Shown piece by piece: positions 24,694 to 33,370 of a stretch of DNA of 47,853 bases. The stretch is from Phycisphaerae bacterium. Its GTDB lineage: Bacteria > Planctomycetota > Phycisphaerae > Sedimentisphaerales > Anaerohalosphaeraceae. The notes under the pieces were generated by a model that made no database searches, had not been told where the DNA came from, and saw only the letters and a list, made by a program, of their open reading frames with translations. The DNA is taken from assembly GCA_014859965.1 (NCBI GenBank), contig JACZKQ010000192.1, positions 1 to 47,853 of the forward strand. Reading direction: 5' to 3'. Each line of letters opens with the position of its first letter. The stretch's first letter is position 1. The position numbers and the translations under genes are program-made.

Positions 24694-26439
24694 TTAATCG
24701 TTGAAATTGTCGCCGCCAAGGGCCTTGTATTCGCCGCTAAGACCGCTGCCGTCCGTCCCATCCCATTGCAGGCCGCCGATGACCGACTGTGCGACATTCG
24801 TAAGATGATCGCCTGTCTTCTCCAGATTGTCTACAAGATCAATAAAGAGCAGGCCGGCTTGTGCGTCGCAGCCGCCGTCGGTCATCCGGCAAACGTGGTT
24901 GCGCCGAAATTCCACCTGCATACGGTTAAGTTTGTTTTCGCTGGCCAGCGCCGCGTGCGCCGCTTGCAGATCATTCTTCTCCAGGGCCGCCAGAATGCTG
25001 TCGAACATCCTGCGTGTCTCTTCCACCATATTGTTGGCGTCGCTGATACCCTCGTCGCTGAAAATCACCTTCTGCTCAATCTTGCGTTCGGCGATTTCCG
25101 CTATGTTGACGGCGTGGTCGCCGACACGCTCGAGATCATTGACCATGTGGAGGAGGACCGGCAACTCGATGGACACCTCGTCGTTCAGTTGTCGCTGCGA
25201 CAGCGCGACAAGATAAGAAGTAATCTCAATTTGGAAGGCGTCGACCATATCTTCGAGCCGCCGGGCCTTATCGATCAGCTTGAGGTCTCCTGTCATGTAC
25301 CCATCGACAGCGGAGTTCAGAGCGGCCCTGGCGCGTTTGGCCATGCGTAAAATTTCCCGCCTCGACTGCTCCAGCGCGATCGCCGGGGTATCCAGCAGCC
25401 GGGCCTCAAGGACCACGGGCTGCATCATGATCTCCCCGTCCCGCGGACGGACAATACGCTTGACCAGCGTTTCGACCTGCCCGCTCAGCGGAAGGAAGAC
25501 CGCCGAACAGCCAAATTTGAACATTGTATTGGCCACAGCGATAGTCGACAGAATAGTCGTCGGGCCAAGCTCCCACCAGGATATCGCCATCACGGCCTTG
25601 GTAAACAGGCCTGTATAGAAGAAAGGAAGCACCAGTGCTACGCCGATGACATTGAACAGCGTATGCGCCCATGCGGTGCGTTTTGCAGCGACGTTCGTCT
25701 GCAGCGAAGCGATCTGCGCAGTTATGGTGGTGCCGATGTCGCTGCCCAGCATGAACGGAATGGCGACGTTAAGTACGATTGGCCAATCCTCGCCAAACGC
25801 CCCGCCGAGCGCCATCATCTGAAAAATGGCGATTGCGGCCGAGCTGCTTTGTATAATCATGGTGATCAGCAGGCCCGCCGCCAGTGCAATGAGGGGCCTC
25901 CCTCCCATCGCCGCCAGCCACTGCACGATCCGCGGATTCTCTTCCAGCCCGGCAAAAGCGTCCTTCATGAAGCTCAAGCCGATAAAAAGTATGGCAAAAC
26001 CGACAAGCACATTGCCGGAGCTTCGCATTTTTCGGCTCTTGCCCAGAATCTGCATGAGGAAGCCGATGGCGACCGCCGGAAGCGCGTACTCGGTGATCTT
26101 GAAACCTTCATATTGTGTTAAGGAAACGATCCATGCGGTCACGGTTGTGCCCACATTGGCGCCGAAAACTACACAGATGGCCTGGCGGAGCGTCAGCAGC
26201 CCGGCGTTCACCAGCCCGATCACCATCACCGTTGTGGCGGAACTGCTTTGAATCAGCCCCGTTACGCACACGCCCATTGTAAAGCCCATCAAGGGCCGGC
26301 GCGTCATCGACTCGAGCACCGTCTTGAGTTTGCGGCCCGCCACCTCCTTGAGCCCGGCGGACATCATACCCATACCAATGAGGAACAGTCCCAGTCCCCC
26401 CATTGTGAAAAACACGATCTGCTGCCAATCAACATTCAT
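24694..26439 (-). CDS. Na/Pi cotransporter family protein with PhoU-like tail (copy 2)
   Basis: A 581-aa protein. The membrane part has two inverted halves, each with the signature QSSS: GLIQSSSATTVMVIGL (62-77) and MIIQSSSAAIAIFQMM, plus VFGANVGTTVTAWIVS and GSDIGTTITAQIAS. These are hallmarks of the NptA/PNaS family of sodium-phosphate symporters. The C-terminal third is PhoU-like helical (VLLHMVNDLERVGDHAVNIAEIAE and VDNLEKTGDHLTNVAQSV). AGGAG lies 9 nt before the ATG at 26439. It directly follows a close paralogue (54 bp from its stop). The specific substrate is not proven by sequence alone. Confidence 0.92.
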   Translation of the reverse strand: MNVDWQQIVFFTMGGLGLFLIGMGMMSAGLKEVAGRKLKTVLESMTRRPLMGFTMGVCVTGLIQSSSATTVMVIGLVNAGLLTLRQAICVVFGANVGTTVTAWIVSLTQYEGFKITEYALPAVAIGFLMQILGKSRKMRSSGNVLVGFAILFIGLSFMKDAFAGLEENPRIVQWLAAMGGRPLIALAAGLLITMIIQSSSAAIAIFQMMALGGAFGEDWPIVLNVAIPFMLGSDIGTTITAQIASLQTNVAAKRTAWAHTLFNVIGVALVLPFFYTGLFTKAVMAISWWELGPTTILSTIAVANTMFKFGCSAVFLPLSGQVETLVKRIVRPRDGEIMMQPVVLEARLLDTPAIALEQSRREILRMAKRARAALNSAVDGYMTGDLKLIDKARRLEDMVDAFQIEITSYLVALSQRQLNDEVSIELPVLLHMVNDLERVGDHAVNIAEIAERKIEQKVIFSDEGISDANNMVEETRRMFDSILAALEKNDLQAAHAALASENKLNRMQVEFRRNHVCRMTDGGCDAQAGLLFIDLVDNLEKTGDHLTNVAQSVIGGLQWDGTDGSGLSGEYKALGGDNFND

Positions 26440-26493
26440 GATGATTCTCCTGTCTGATAGGTCGCCGAATTCCGCATCACGAACATCGCGACA

Positions 26494-28236
26494 TCAGGCA
26501 TCCTTATCGTTGAGGGCTCTGTATTCGCCGCTCATCGCGCTGGCGTCGAGCCCTTCCCAATGAAGGCCGCCGATCACCGACTGCGCGACATTCGTCAGGT
26601 GGTCCCCTATTTTTTCAAGATTGTCGACCAGATCGATGAATATCAGGCCGGCGGGGGCGCCGCAGACACCGTCGGTCATCCGGCAAACATGGCTGCGGCG
26701 GAAGTCCAACTGCATGCGGTTGATCGCGTTTTCGTTGGCCAGCGCAGCGTGGGCCGATTGCACACTGTTCTTATCCAATGCGGCCAGAACGTTGTCGAAC
26801 ATTGTATATGTTTCCTGCACCATCCGGGCGGAGTCGCCGATGCCTTCGTCGCTGAAGGCCAGCTTCTGTTCTATTTTCCGCTCGGCAATTTCAACAATGT
26901 TGACGGCGTGATCTCCGACGCGCTCAAGATCGTTGACCATGTGCAGCAAAACAGGAAGTTCCGTTGACACTTCGTCGCTGAGTTGCCGCTGAGACAGGTT
27001 CACAAGATAAGACGTGATTTGATTCTGGTAATCGTCCACCACGTCCTCAATACGGCGTGCAGCCTCCAACTTGCGCACATCGTTCTCAGTGATCCCTTCA
27101 CAGGCATTCTGGACAGCGAGTTTGGCCTGTCGGCCCATGCGAATCATCTCCCGCTTGGCCTGCTGAAGAGCCAGGACGGGGGTGTCCAGAAGGTGCGTTT
27201 CCAGGACCACGGCGCGTTCGACAATCTCGCCCCGCCGCGGCCGCACCAAATGGACTACAATTTTCTCAAGAAGGCCCGCAAAGGGCAGGAAAAGCACTGA
27301 ATTGATCACGTTGAACAACGTATGCGCCACGGCGATCGTGGGCATGATGGTTTCCTTGCTCAATTGCCAGGGTGCGACGATATGCACCAGCGTGCCAAAC
27401 AGACCCAAATACACGAACGGCAGCGCGATTGCCGAGCCCAGCACGTTGAACATGGTATGCGCCCATGCGGTCCGCCGAGAAGCGAGATTCGTTCGCAGAG
27501 AGGCGATCTGCGCCGTAATCGTCGTGCCGATGTTACAGCCCAGCACAAACGGGATCGCCACGTTGACCGCATTGGTCCACACCTCGTCGGAGTCGGACAG
27601 TGCAAAAGCGCCGGTATAGGCCAATGTCTGAACAATCATGATTGAGGCGGAACTGCTCTGGATGAGCATGGTCAACATCGCGCCCGCAAGAAGCGCCAGC
27701 ATGGGCTTTCCACCGAGGCCCGTAAGCCAGGTGCGGACCCCCTCGCTGTCCCTGAGGATCATGAAGGCCCCTTCCATGAACTCAATGCCGACAAACAGGA
27801 TTCCGAAGCCGATAAGAATCTGGCCGAGGCTCTTGGCCCGTCGCGTTTTTCCAAGCATCTCGCACAGCATGCCAACCGCAATGATCGCCAGCGTATACGT
27901 GCTGAGTTTAAAATTGAGGCCGGTCAGCGAGACGATCCAGGCGGTCGCGGTGGTGCCGACGTTGGTGCCGAAAATCACGCAGATCGCCTGCCGCAGGGTC
28001 ATCAGCCCGGCGTTGACCAGACCGATCACCATTACCGTCGACGCAGAACTGCTCTGGACCAGGGCGGTGGCGACCATACCCATAGTAAAGCCCATTAAGG
28101 GTTTGCGGGTCATAACCTCCAGTATTTGCCTGAGTTTCTCGCCGGCTGCTTTTTTCAGACCGTCCGAGAGCAGCCCCATGCCGTAGACGAAAAGCGCCAG
28201 ACCTCCTGCCGAGTTGAAAATCATGTCCTGGATCAC
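26494..28236 (-). CDS. Na/Pi cotransporter family protein with PhoU-like tail (copy 1)
   Basis: A 580-aa paralogue of the next gene downstream with the same layout: ALVQSSSASTVMVIGL and MLIQSSSASIMIVQTL in the two membrane halves, VRPRRGEIVERAVVLETHLLDTP linker, and a PhoU-like tail (HMVNDLERVGDHAVNIVEIAE, VDNLEKIGDHLTNVAQSV). The start is taken as GTG 28236 because AGGAG lies 6 nt upstream; ATG 28224 and an extension to 28305 are less supported. The pair could differ in affinity or in cation use. No pho-box-like repeat was recognised upstream. Confidence 0.9.
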   Translation of the reverse strand: MIQDMIFNSAGGLALFVYGMGLLSDGLKKAAGEKLRQILEVMTRKPLMGFTMGMVATALVQSSSASTVMVIGLVNAGLMTLRQAICVIFGTNVGTTATAWIVSLTGLNFKLSTYTLAIIAVGMLCEMLGKTRRAKSLGQILIGFGILFVGIEFMEGAFMILRDSEGVRTWLTGLGGKPMLALLAGAMLTMLIQSSSASIMIVQTLAYTGAFALSDSDEVWTNAVNVAIPFVLGCNIGTTITAQIASLRTNLASRRTAWAHTMFNVLGSAIALPFVYLGLFGTLVHIVAPWQLSKETIMPTIAVAHTLFNVINSVLFLPFAGLLEKIVVHLVRPRRGEIVERAVVLETHLLDTPVLALQQAKREMIRMGRQAKLAVQNACEGITENDVRKLEAARRIEDVVDDYQNQITSYLVNLSQRQLSDEVSTELPVLLHMVNDLERVGDHAVNIVEIAERKIEQKLAFSDEGIGDSARMVQETYTMFDNVLAALDKNSVQSAHAALANENAINRMQLDFRRSHVCRMTDGVCGAPAGLIFIDLVDNLEKIGDHLTNVAQSVIGGLHWEGLDASAMSGEYRALNDKDA

Positions 28237-28422
28237 TGAGATCTCCTGTGTGTAATGGCCGCTGGCAATTCCACCGCCCAAGCAAATTGGCGATGAAATA
28301 AACAACTATTGAACACTTCTTTACAATTCATGCGTGCCACTCTTCTCTATATTTGCCTATATGTGCCGTGTCTGAACATTCGCTATTGTCACGAACACGG
28401 ACTGCACGATCTCGCGGGCGAC

Positions 28423-29544
28423 CTATCCTTCGGTCAGTTTCCGCAAAATCTCGATTCCCCGCTCGATCTTCTCGTTGGAAGTCGCGTAGCTGATCCGAAA
28501 GTGGGTGTCTCGCTCACTGAAAACGCCGCCCGGGATGACGAGCAGGTTGTTGGCTATGGCCTTTTCGACAAACCGTGTGCCCGAGCCGGCCCACGGCGGA
28601 ACCTTGGCAAAGGCGTAAAACGCGCCTTGCGGCCTGACAAGTTCATACGTATCTTTGAGCCCGTCATAGATCATGTCGCGTTTCTTGCGATAGTCGGCCA
28701 CATGCGCGGTGATGTCGCAGTCCAGGGCCGCCGCCGCCGCATGCTGAAAGGGCGTCGGCGCACAGACAAAGGTGTACTGCTGCAGTTTGGTCATCTGCTC
28801 GATGACCTCGCCAACGGCCCCCGAGCCCGTCGCGTACCCCATCCGCCACCCCGTCATTCCGTAAGACTTGCTGAACCCCTTCAGGAGGAGTGTTTTCGGA
28901 TAAAAATCCGCAATGCTGGGGCAAGGCCCATCATAGCAGAAGGCATCGTAAATTTCATCGCTGAGCACCAGCACATCGGCATCCGACGCAATCGCCGCCA
29001 CTTGCCGGATATCTTCTTCCCCGTAGACCGCGCCGGTGGGATTAGCCGGAGAATTCAAGATAATCAGCTTGGTCTTATCCGTGATCGCCTCCGCGATTCC
29101 TTTGACGGGAAGTCGGAAATCCGGGTAGCTGTCCACAAATACACAGCGACCGCCGATCATATTGATGACGTGCTTGTATATAACAAAATACGGGTCCGGG
29201 ATGATGACCTCGTCACCCGGGTCAATCAAGGTGAGGAAGGCAAGGAGCAACCCTCCGGACACACCGCTGGTAACCAGCACGCCCGGATCATCCCAGCCGT
29301 ACCGTCGCGATAAATCGCGTTTGATGGTCCTGAGAAGTTTGTCCTCTCCCACTGTCTGGGAATAGCGATTATACCCCTGTTCAACCGCCTCGACCGCGGC
29401 GGCCTTGACAGGCTGCGGGATCTCGAAATCCGGCTGCCCTATAGAGAAATTAACAGGGTCCTTCAAACTCGCCGCCAGTGCGAAGACCTTGCGGATACCG
29501 CTGGTATCGATCCACGCCGTTCGCTGTGCCAAAATCCTTTTCAT
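28423..29544 (-). CDS. PLP-dependent class I/II aminotransferase (aspartate aminotransferase-like)
   Basis: A 373-aa fold-type I enzyme. Landmarks: NFSIGQPDFEIPQPVK near the N-terminus, GYNRYSQTVGEDKLLRTIKRDL, the PLP-phosphate loop TSGVSGGLLLAF, DPYFVIYKHVINMIGG, NSPANPTGAVY, LSDEIYDAFCYDG, the PLP lysine in LKGFSKSYGMTGWRMGY, and the C-terminal substrate Arg in THFRISYATS. This fits the aspartate/aromatic aminotransferase group I-gamma. It accepts an amino group to 2-oxoglutarate, but the donor cannot be assigned. An N-terminal frame extension to 29817 is low-complexity and rejected; ATG 29544 has only a weak GGGA upstream. It is 186 bp after the Na/Pi gene start region and 109 bp downstream of the small basic protein. 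Confidence 0.9.
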   Translation of the reverse strand: MKRILAQRTAWIDTSGIRKVFALAASLKDPVNFSIGQPDFEIPQPVKAAAVEAVEQGYNRYSQTVGEDKLLRTIKRDLSRRYGWDDPGVLVTSGVSGGLLLAFLTLIDPGDEVIIPDPYFVIYKHVINMIGGRCVFVDSYPDFRLPVKGIAEAITDKTKLIILNSPANPTGAVYGEEDIRQVAAIASDADVLVLSDEIYDAFCYDGPCPSIADFYPKTLLLKGFSKSYGMTGWRMGYATGSGAVGEVIEQMTKLQQYTFVCAPTPFQHAAAAALDCDITAHVADYRKKRDMIYDGLKDTYELVRPQGAFYAFAKVPPWAGSGTRFVEKAIANNLLVIPGGVFSERDTHFRISYATSNEKIERGIEILRKLTEG

Positions 29545-29653
29545 TTTCGGTCCCGTCACCCCCGCCAAGGCGCCTGTCGGCGCAAACAAAAAGCCGCCGC
29601 GGTATCCGCAGGACAGATGCCGAGAGGCGGCACAACAATCATTCGCAGTATCC

Positions 29654-29893
29654 CTATTTCTTCTTGGGGGCCGGGGCGGCCGCTGCGGCCGGGCTGGCAG
29701 CCTCGCCTTCAGCCTTTTCCGCCTTCTTTGCAGCGTGGCCCTTGCGGTGGGCAACCTTCGGAAGTCCCAACACAGGGTCGCCATCCTGCCAGCGTTCCTC
29801 TTCCTGGAGTTTTTCAATACGCTCGGCGCGAGAGAGCACGTTGCGGTGACGGCTTAATGCGTTCTTCAATTTCAACGATGGGTCGATTGACAT
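29654..29893 (-). CDS. Small basic protein (TIGR04137-like)
   Basis: A 79-aa protein starting MSIDPSLKLKNALSRHRNVL and continuing SRAERIEKLQEEERWQDG and DPVLGLPKVAHRK. This pattern matches my recollection of the small basic protein family of Planctomycetes, Verrucomicrobia and Chlamydiae. The family core ends at about residue 50; here an extra Lys/Glu/Ala/Pro tail of about 28 residues follows (AAAAPAPKKK end). A ribosome or RNA link has been suggested for the family but is not proven. AAGGAG lies 13 nt and AAGGT 3-4 nt before the ATG. It sits 21 bp after the SPOR-like membrane gene on the same strand. Confidence 0.82.
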   Translation of the reverse strand: MSIDPSLKLKNALSRHRNVLSRAERIEKLQEEERWQDGDPVLGLPKVAHRKGHAAKKAEKAEGEAASPAAAAAPAPKKK

Positions 29894-29914
29894 AATACCT
29901 TACTCTCCTTGCAA

Positions 29915-30733
29915 TTATCTGACTTTTTCGGCGTACGCGTCCTGGAACAGGTTCGGCCTGAAACTTTCATAGCCCGGCGGCGCCCTATACGTTGCGCCTA
30001 CCTCTTTGATCTTCTGCCTGGCCACGTCGCCGTCGTACTTCGGATTAAAGCTGTTACTGTCTACACTGCATCGCAAATATAACTGCTTCGTAACGAGGAA
30101 AAAGTAACTTCCCCGCTCGACAATTTCTGTTTCTATGCCGCCCTTGCTAAAATGCTGCTGCACGGGCTCCAGGTCCTTTCGCTGCATGTACGTCTGGATC
30201 ACAATGACGTTCGTACCCTGGGGCGCTGCCGGTTTTGCCTGCTCTACCGGCTTTTCGACCCTTGGTCTCGGAACCTGCACCGGCTCAGCCTGCGCCGGCT
30301 GCGTTTCAGTCCTTTGAGGCACCGCGGGTTTCGGGAAAATCAGCGGCTCGGCGCCACCGGGGATGGCACCGCCGCCCGGCAGTTCTATTGCCGGCCCGGA
30401 CCCGAAAAACCACTTGCGGCCGGTGCGGTTCTCAACGAACCGGGCGGATGCAAACACAACCACCGCCGCAGTCACAAGCAGAACGCCAACAAGGCGCAAC
30501 GACATATTCAGTCGCATTCGCAGCAGGCCCGTCGGCCGCCGTCGTCCATAGCCCGACCCAATACCCTGAAGCCGGCCGGACAACATCGGATCGCGCTGCT
30601 TGCGCTTTCTTCCAAAGAGACCTCGCCCAGACCCAAAAGGTCTGAAAAAAACGGTTCTCCGACCGCCCTGGCGTTTCGACTGCCCTTTTCTGATCGCTTC
30701 ATAAAGGGCCATCCGTTTTGTGTCTCGCGCCAT
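29915..30733 (-). CDS. Single-pass membrane protein with SPOR-like C-terminal domain
   Basis: A 272-aa protein: a basic cytoplasmic N-terminus (1-75, many Arg/Lys/Gly), one membrane helix (about 79-97, LRLVGVLLVTAAVVVFASA), a Pro/Glu/Gln-rich linker (112-172), and a compact C-terminal domain (174-250) with beta-alpha-beta sequence NVIVIQTYMQRKDLEPVQQHF and YFFLVTKQLY. The layout resembles SPOR-type peptidoglycan-binding proteins, but classic SPOR residues are not certain. ATG 30733 (GGGG 5 nt upstream, start MARDTKRMALYEAIR) is preferred over a frame extension to 30928. A strong promoter lies about 90 nt upstream. Function unknown; a cell-envelope role is an inference. Confidence 0.72.
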   Translation of the reverse strand: MARDTKRMALYEAIRKGQSKRQGGRRTVFFRPFGSGRGLFGRKRKQRDPMLSGRLQGIGSGYGRRRPTGLLRMRLNMSLRLVGVLLVTAAVVVFASARFVENRTGRKWFFGSGPAIELPGGGAIPGGAEPLIFPKPAVPQRTETQPAQAEPVQVPRPRVEKPVEQAKPAAPQGTNVIVIQTYMQRKDLEPVQQHFSKGGIETEIVERGSYFFLVTKQLYLRCSVDSNSFNPKYDGDVARQKIKEVGATYRAPPGYESFRPNLFQDAYAEKVR

Positions 30734-30829
30734 AAGTCCCCAAAAATTCCACTTTAACCCACGTCCGGAAATTCCGTTTCCGGAGACGATTGCTAACATA
30801 CACCTGTCGCCTGCAGGTTTAAATCGCAA

Positions 30830-30858
30830 TTTATACCCCCTCTCCATAGCAATTTCAA
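30830..30858 (-). promoter_or_regulatory. Promoter of the SPOR-like / small basic protein unit
   Basis: Minus strand TTGAAA (30858-30853), 17-nt spacer, TATAAA (30835-30830): each hexamer is one base from consensus. The predicted start lies about 90 nt upstream of ATG 30733. Confidence 0.6.
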
Positions 30859-30921
30859 CAGCAAAGTATGCCATTCTCAAAAAATTAGGCCCGAATTGAC
30901 ACGCTGATTTGCGGTTTTGTC

Positions 30922-30950
30922 TTGACAAAGGAACCGTCGCTGACTATTTA
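30922..30950 (+). promoter_or_regulatory. Promoter of the rpmF-plsX-fab operon
   Basis: TTGACA (30922-30927), a perfect -35, 17-nt spacer, TATTTA (30945-30950). The predicted start near 30957 gives a leader of about 165 nt before rpmF. Confidence 0.65.
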
Positions 30951-31040
30951 GGCTGGTTTTTCAATTTTTTCCTTTACTCGGAGTGAGCTGTTTGATAGAT
31001 AATCGCCCTATCAGCGCATCCGGCCTGGAATAATTTTATA

Positions 31041-31089
31041 GCACCGTTGGACGGCCCATGACGTTTGAATGTGCGGTGACCAATGGTGC
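31041..31089 (+). promoter_or_regulatory. Stem in the rpmF leader
   Basis: GCACCGTTGG (31041-31050) can pair with CCAATGGTGC (31080-31089) in RNA (10 pairs, one G-U), closing a 29-nt loop 33 nt upstream of the rpmF ATG. Possible ribosomal-protein or translation control element; no known riboswitch recognised. Confidence 0.35.
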
Positions 31090-31121
31090 TTGTCTTATGT
31101 CTTGAAAGTGGAGTGTAACGT

Positions 31122-31310
31122 ATGTTGCCCGTAAAGAAAACCAGTAAGGCGAAAACTCGCTCGCGTCGAAGCCATCAACGGCTGACCGCGACGAACTACT
31201 CTCTCTGCCGCAAGTGCAGCAATCCAAAGCTGCCTCATGCCGCCTGTGACAAGTGCGGGTATGTCAACCCGAAAATCACACTTGACCTCGGCAAGGAGGA
31301 AGCAAGCTAA
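31122..31310 (+). CDS. rpmF: 50S ribosomal protein bL32
   Basis: A 62-aa ribosomal protein: MLPVKKTSKAKTRSRRSH start, then a zinc-ribbon with C29/C32 (LCRKC) and C42/C45 (CDKC) and the usual tail GYVNPKITLDL. TGGAG lies about 8 nt before the ATG. It heads the fatty-acid operon, as in many bacteria (rpmF-plsX-fab), linking ribosome and membrane synthesis. The four-cysteine form is the zinc-containing type. plsX follows after 2 bp. Confidence 0.97.
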   Translation: MLPVKKTSKAKTRSRRSHQRLTATNYSLCRKCSNPKLPHAACDKCGYVNPKITLDLGKEEAS

Positions 31311-31312
31311 GG

Positions 31313-32326
31313 ATGCGTATCGCAATAGATGCCATGGGCGGCGACCATGCACCTGACGAAATTATCAAAGGTGCGCTGGAAGCAAGGGAATTGCTCGATG
31401 CCGAGGATCAATTAATTCTCATTGGTGTGCAGGCGAGCATTGAAAAGCATTTGAAACTGGCGGGCTGCCCCGCGGGCGCCATTCAGATCGTCGATGCACC
31501 TGAAACCATCGCGATGGATGAGTCTCCGGTGGATGCTCTGCGCAAAAAGCGGAACAGTTCTATCGCCGTGATGGCGCGGATGGCGTCCAACAAGGAAGCC
31601 GATGCGGTGATCTCGGCCGGTAATACCGGGGCGTGCGTCGCCGCATGCCAGATTCGCATGCGCAATCTTGAGGGCGTCAACCGGCCCGGTATCGCCGTCG
31701 TGCTTCCGACGCTCGGCGGTCCGGTCACCATGTGCGACGTGGGAGCCAATATCGCCTGCAAGCCGGCCAATCTTTATCAGTACGCCATTATGTCCATGGT
31801 GTACTCCCGGCAGATGCTCGGAATCGCCAGCCCGCGGGTCGGCCTCATGAGCATCGGTGCAGAGGATGCCAAGGGCAACGAACTGGTTAAGAAAACCCGC
31901 GATCTCCTCAAGACCGACCCGAACGTCAACTTCATCGGAAATCTGGAAGGACGCGATATTTTCGACGGGGCCTGTGATGTGGCGATTTGCGAAGGCTTCG
32001 TCGGCAACGTGATCCTCAAGCTTACCGAAGGCATGGTGCACATGCTGTTCAGTGCGATCAAGCATGAGCTCCTCGCCGAAAGCATGGAGCTGGCTCTGAA
32101 GTTCAAGCCGGTCATGACGGAAATCTACAAGAAATATGATTACCATGAATACGGCGGCGCCCCCCTTCTGGGCGTGGACGGAACCGCCTTTATCTGCCAT
32201 GGCACCAGCAAGAGCCGCACGATCAAGAATGCGATTGCGGCCTCCAAGAAATACCACATGAAGAAAATCAACCATCGCATCACCGATTATCTCAAAAATT
32301 CAGCCCTGAGGACCAATGGTGACTGA
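31313..32326 (+). CDS. plsX: Phosphate acyltransferase PlsX
   Basis: A 337-aa enzyme that makes acyl-phosphate from acyl-ACP and phosphate for phospholipid synthesis; a peripheral membrane protein in known cases. Family marks are the start MRIAIDAMGGDHAPDEIIKG, ALRKKRNSSIAVM, AVISAGNTGACVAA, RPGIAVVLPTLGGP, DVGANIACKPANLYQYAIM and GLMSIGAEDAKGNELVK, with EGFVGNVILKLTEG near the end. Length is normal. It starts 2 bp after rpmF and its last 11 bp overlap fabH. Confidence 0.97.
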   Translation: MRIAIDAMGGDHAPDEIIKGALEARELLDAEDQLILIGVQASIEKHLKLAGCPAGAIQIVDAPETIAMDESPVDALRKKRNSSIAVMARMASNKEADAVISAGNTGACVAACQIRMRNLEGVNRPGIAVVLPTLGGPVTMCDVGANIACKPANLYQYAIMSMVYSRQMLGIASPRVGLMSIGAEDAKGNELVKKTRDLLKTDPNVNFIGNLEGRDIFDGACDVAICEGFVGNVILKLTEGMVHMLFSAIKHELLAESMELALKFKPVMTEIYKKYDYHEYGGAPLLGVDGTAFICHGTSKSRTIKNAIAASKKYHMKKINHRITDYLKNSALRTNGD

Positions 32327-33332
32327 TATAACCGTTCCATATCCGGGCGCCTACCGTGCAGTGGTCGCCGGTACCGGTTCGTTTGTTCCGGCCCAAACTC
32401 TCACCAACGAAGACTTCACCCGGATGGTCGACACGTCGGATGAATGGATTACCACGCGCACCGGCATCAAGGTGCGTCATATTGCCGGCGAAAGCGAAAC
32501 GACGGCCACGCTGGCTGCCGAAGCCGCACGCATGGCGCTGGCTGACGCGGACATGAAGGCCGCCGATATCGAACTTATTATTGTCGCCACGATTACACCG
32601 GAGATGGTTTTTCCTTCGACGGCCTGCTTTGTTCAGCACATGCTCGGGGCGCACAATGCCTGGGCTTTTGATCTCTGCGCGGCATGCAGCGGTTTTGTCT
32701 ACGGCGTGGCGACCGCACGCGAGTTCGTCGTCTCGGGCCGCTACAAGAACGTGCTTGTGATCGGCGCCGAAACGCTCAGCAAAATCACGGACTACGAAGA
32801 CCGCAACAGTTGCGTCCTGTTTGGAGACGGCGCCGGGGCCGTGGTTATTCAAGGCTCCACACAAGGCCCGCTGGGCATCGTATACAGCAGCTCATCGTCG
32901 GACGGCGGCGGCTGGACAAGCCTCAACTGCCAGGCCTACGGCTCGCGCAATCCGGTCAGCAGGCCGTTGAACGATCCAAAAAAAATCTTCATGACCATCA
33001 ATGGCAGGGAAGTCTATCAGCTTGCTGTTCGCCGCATCGTCGAAATGGTCGAAGAGTGCCTGGACCGATGCCATCTCACCATTGACGATATAAGTATGTT
33101 TATTCCTCACCAGATGAACGCCAGAATTATCGAATCCGTGGCCAAGCGGATCAATCTGCGTGCAGAGCGTGTCTTTATCAACATCGACAAGTACGGCAAT
33201 ACCTCGGCCGCGTCTATACCGATTGCGCTTGACGAATGTTGCAGACAGGGTAAAATCAAATCCGGCGACATCGTCCTGATCGTGGCGTTCGGCGCCGGTT
33301 TGACTTGGGGTGCGACCGTCATTCAGTTTTAA
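32316..33332 (+). CDS. fabH: 3-oxoacyl-ACP synthase III
   Basis: A 338-aa initiating condensing enzyme: acetyl-CoA (or another primer) plus malonyl-ACP to acetoacetyl-ACP. Catalytic residues are C124 (DLCAACSGF), H265 (FIPHQMNARI) and N295 (DKYGNTSAAS). The motif DEWITTRTGIKVRHIA is typical. It overlaps plsX by 11 bp. ATG 32316 adds about ten residues to the usual start; GTG 32319 is also possible. Primer choice (straight or branched) cannot be read with confidence. Confidence 0.97.
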   Translation: MVTDITVPYPGAYRAVVAGTGSFVPAQTLTNEDFTRMVDTSDEWITTRTGIKVRHIAGESETTATLAAEAARMALADADMKAADIELIIVATITPEMVFPSTACFVQHMLGAHNAWAFDLCAACSGFVYGVATAREFVVSGRYKNVLVIGAETLSKITDYEDRNSCVLFGDGAGAVVIQGSTQGPLGIVYSSSSSDGGGWTSLNCQAYGSRNPVSRPLNDPKKIFMTINGREVYQLAVRRIVEMVEECLDRCHLTIDDISMFIPHQMNARIIESVAKRINLRAERVFINIDKYGNTSAASIPIALDECCRQGKIKSGDIVLIVAFGAGLTWGATVIQF

Positions 33333-33370
33333 CGGCCGAGCACGGGCCGATGCTAAAATGGAAGGACAGG

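Larger units (their letters stand above)
30734..31121. other. Divergent intergenic region with two promoters and a structured rpmF leader
   Basis: 388 bp, AT-richer than its surroundings, no gene. It holds the minus-strand promoter at 30830-30858, the plus-strand promoter at 30922-30950, a hairpin in the minus-strand leader (TCCGGAAA 30764-30771 with TTTCCGGA 30777-30784), and a long-range stem in the rpmF leader. Confidence 0.6.

Noticed and set aside
29545-29817. N-terminal extension of the aminotransferase
   Set aside because: Basic low-complexity sequence overlapping the small basic protein gene; it lacks a start signal.
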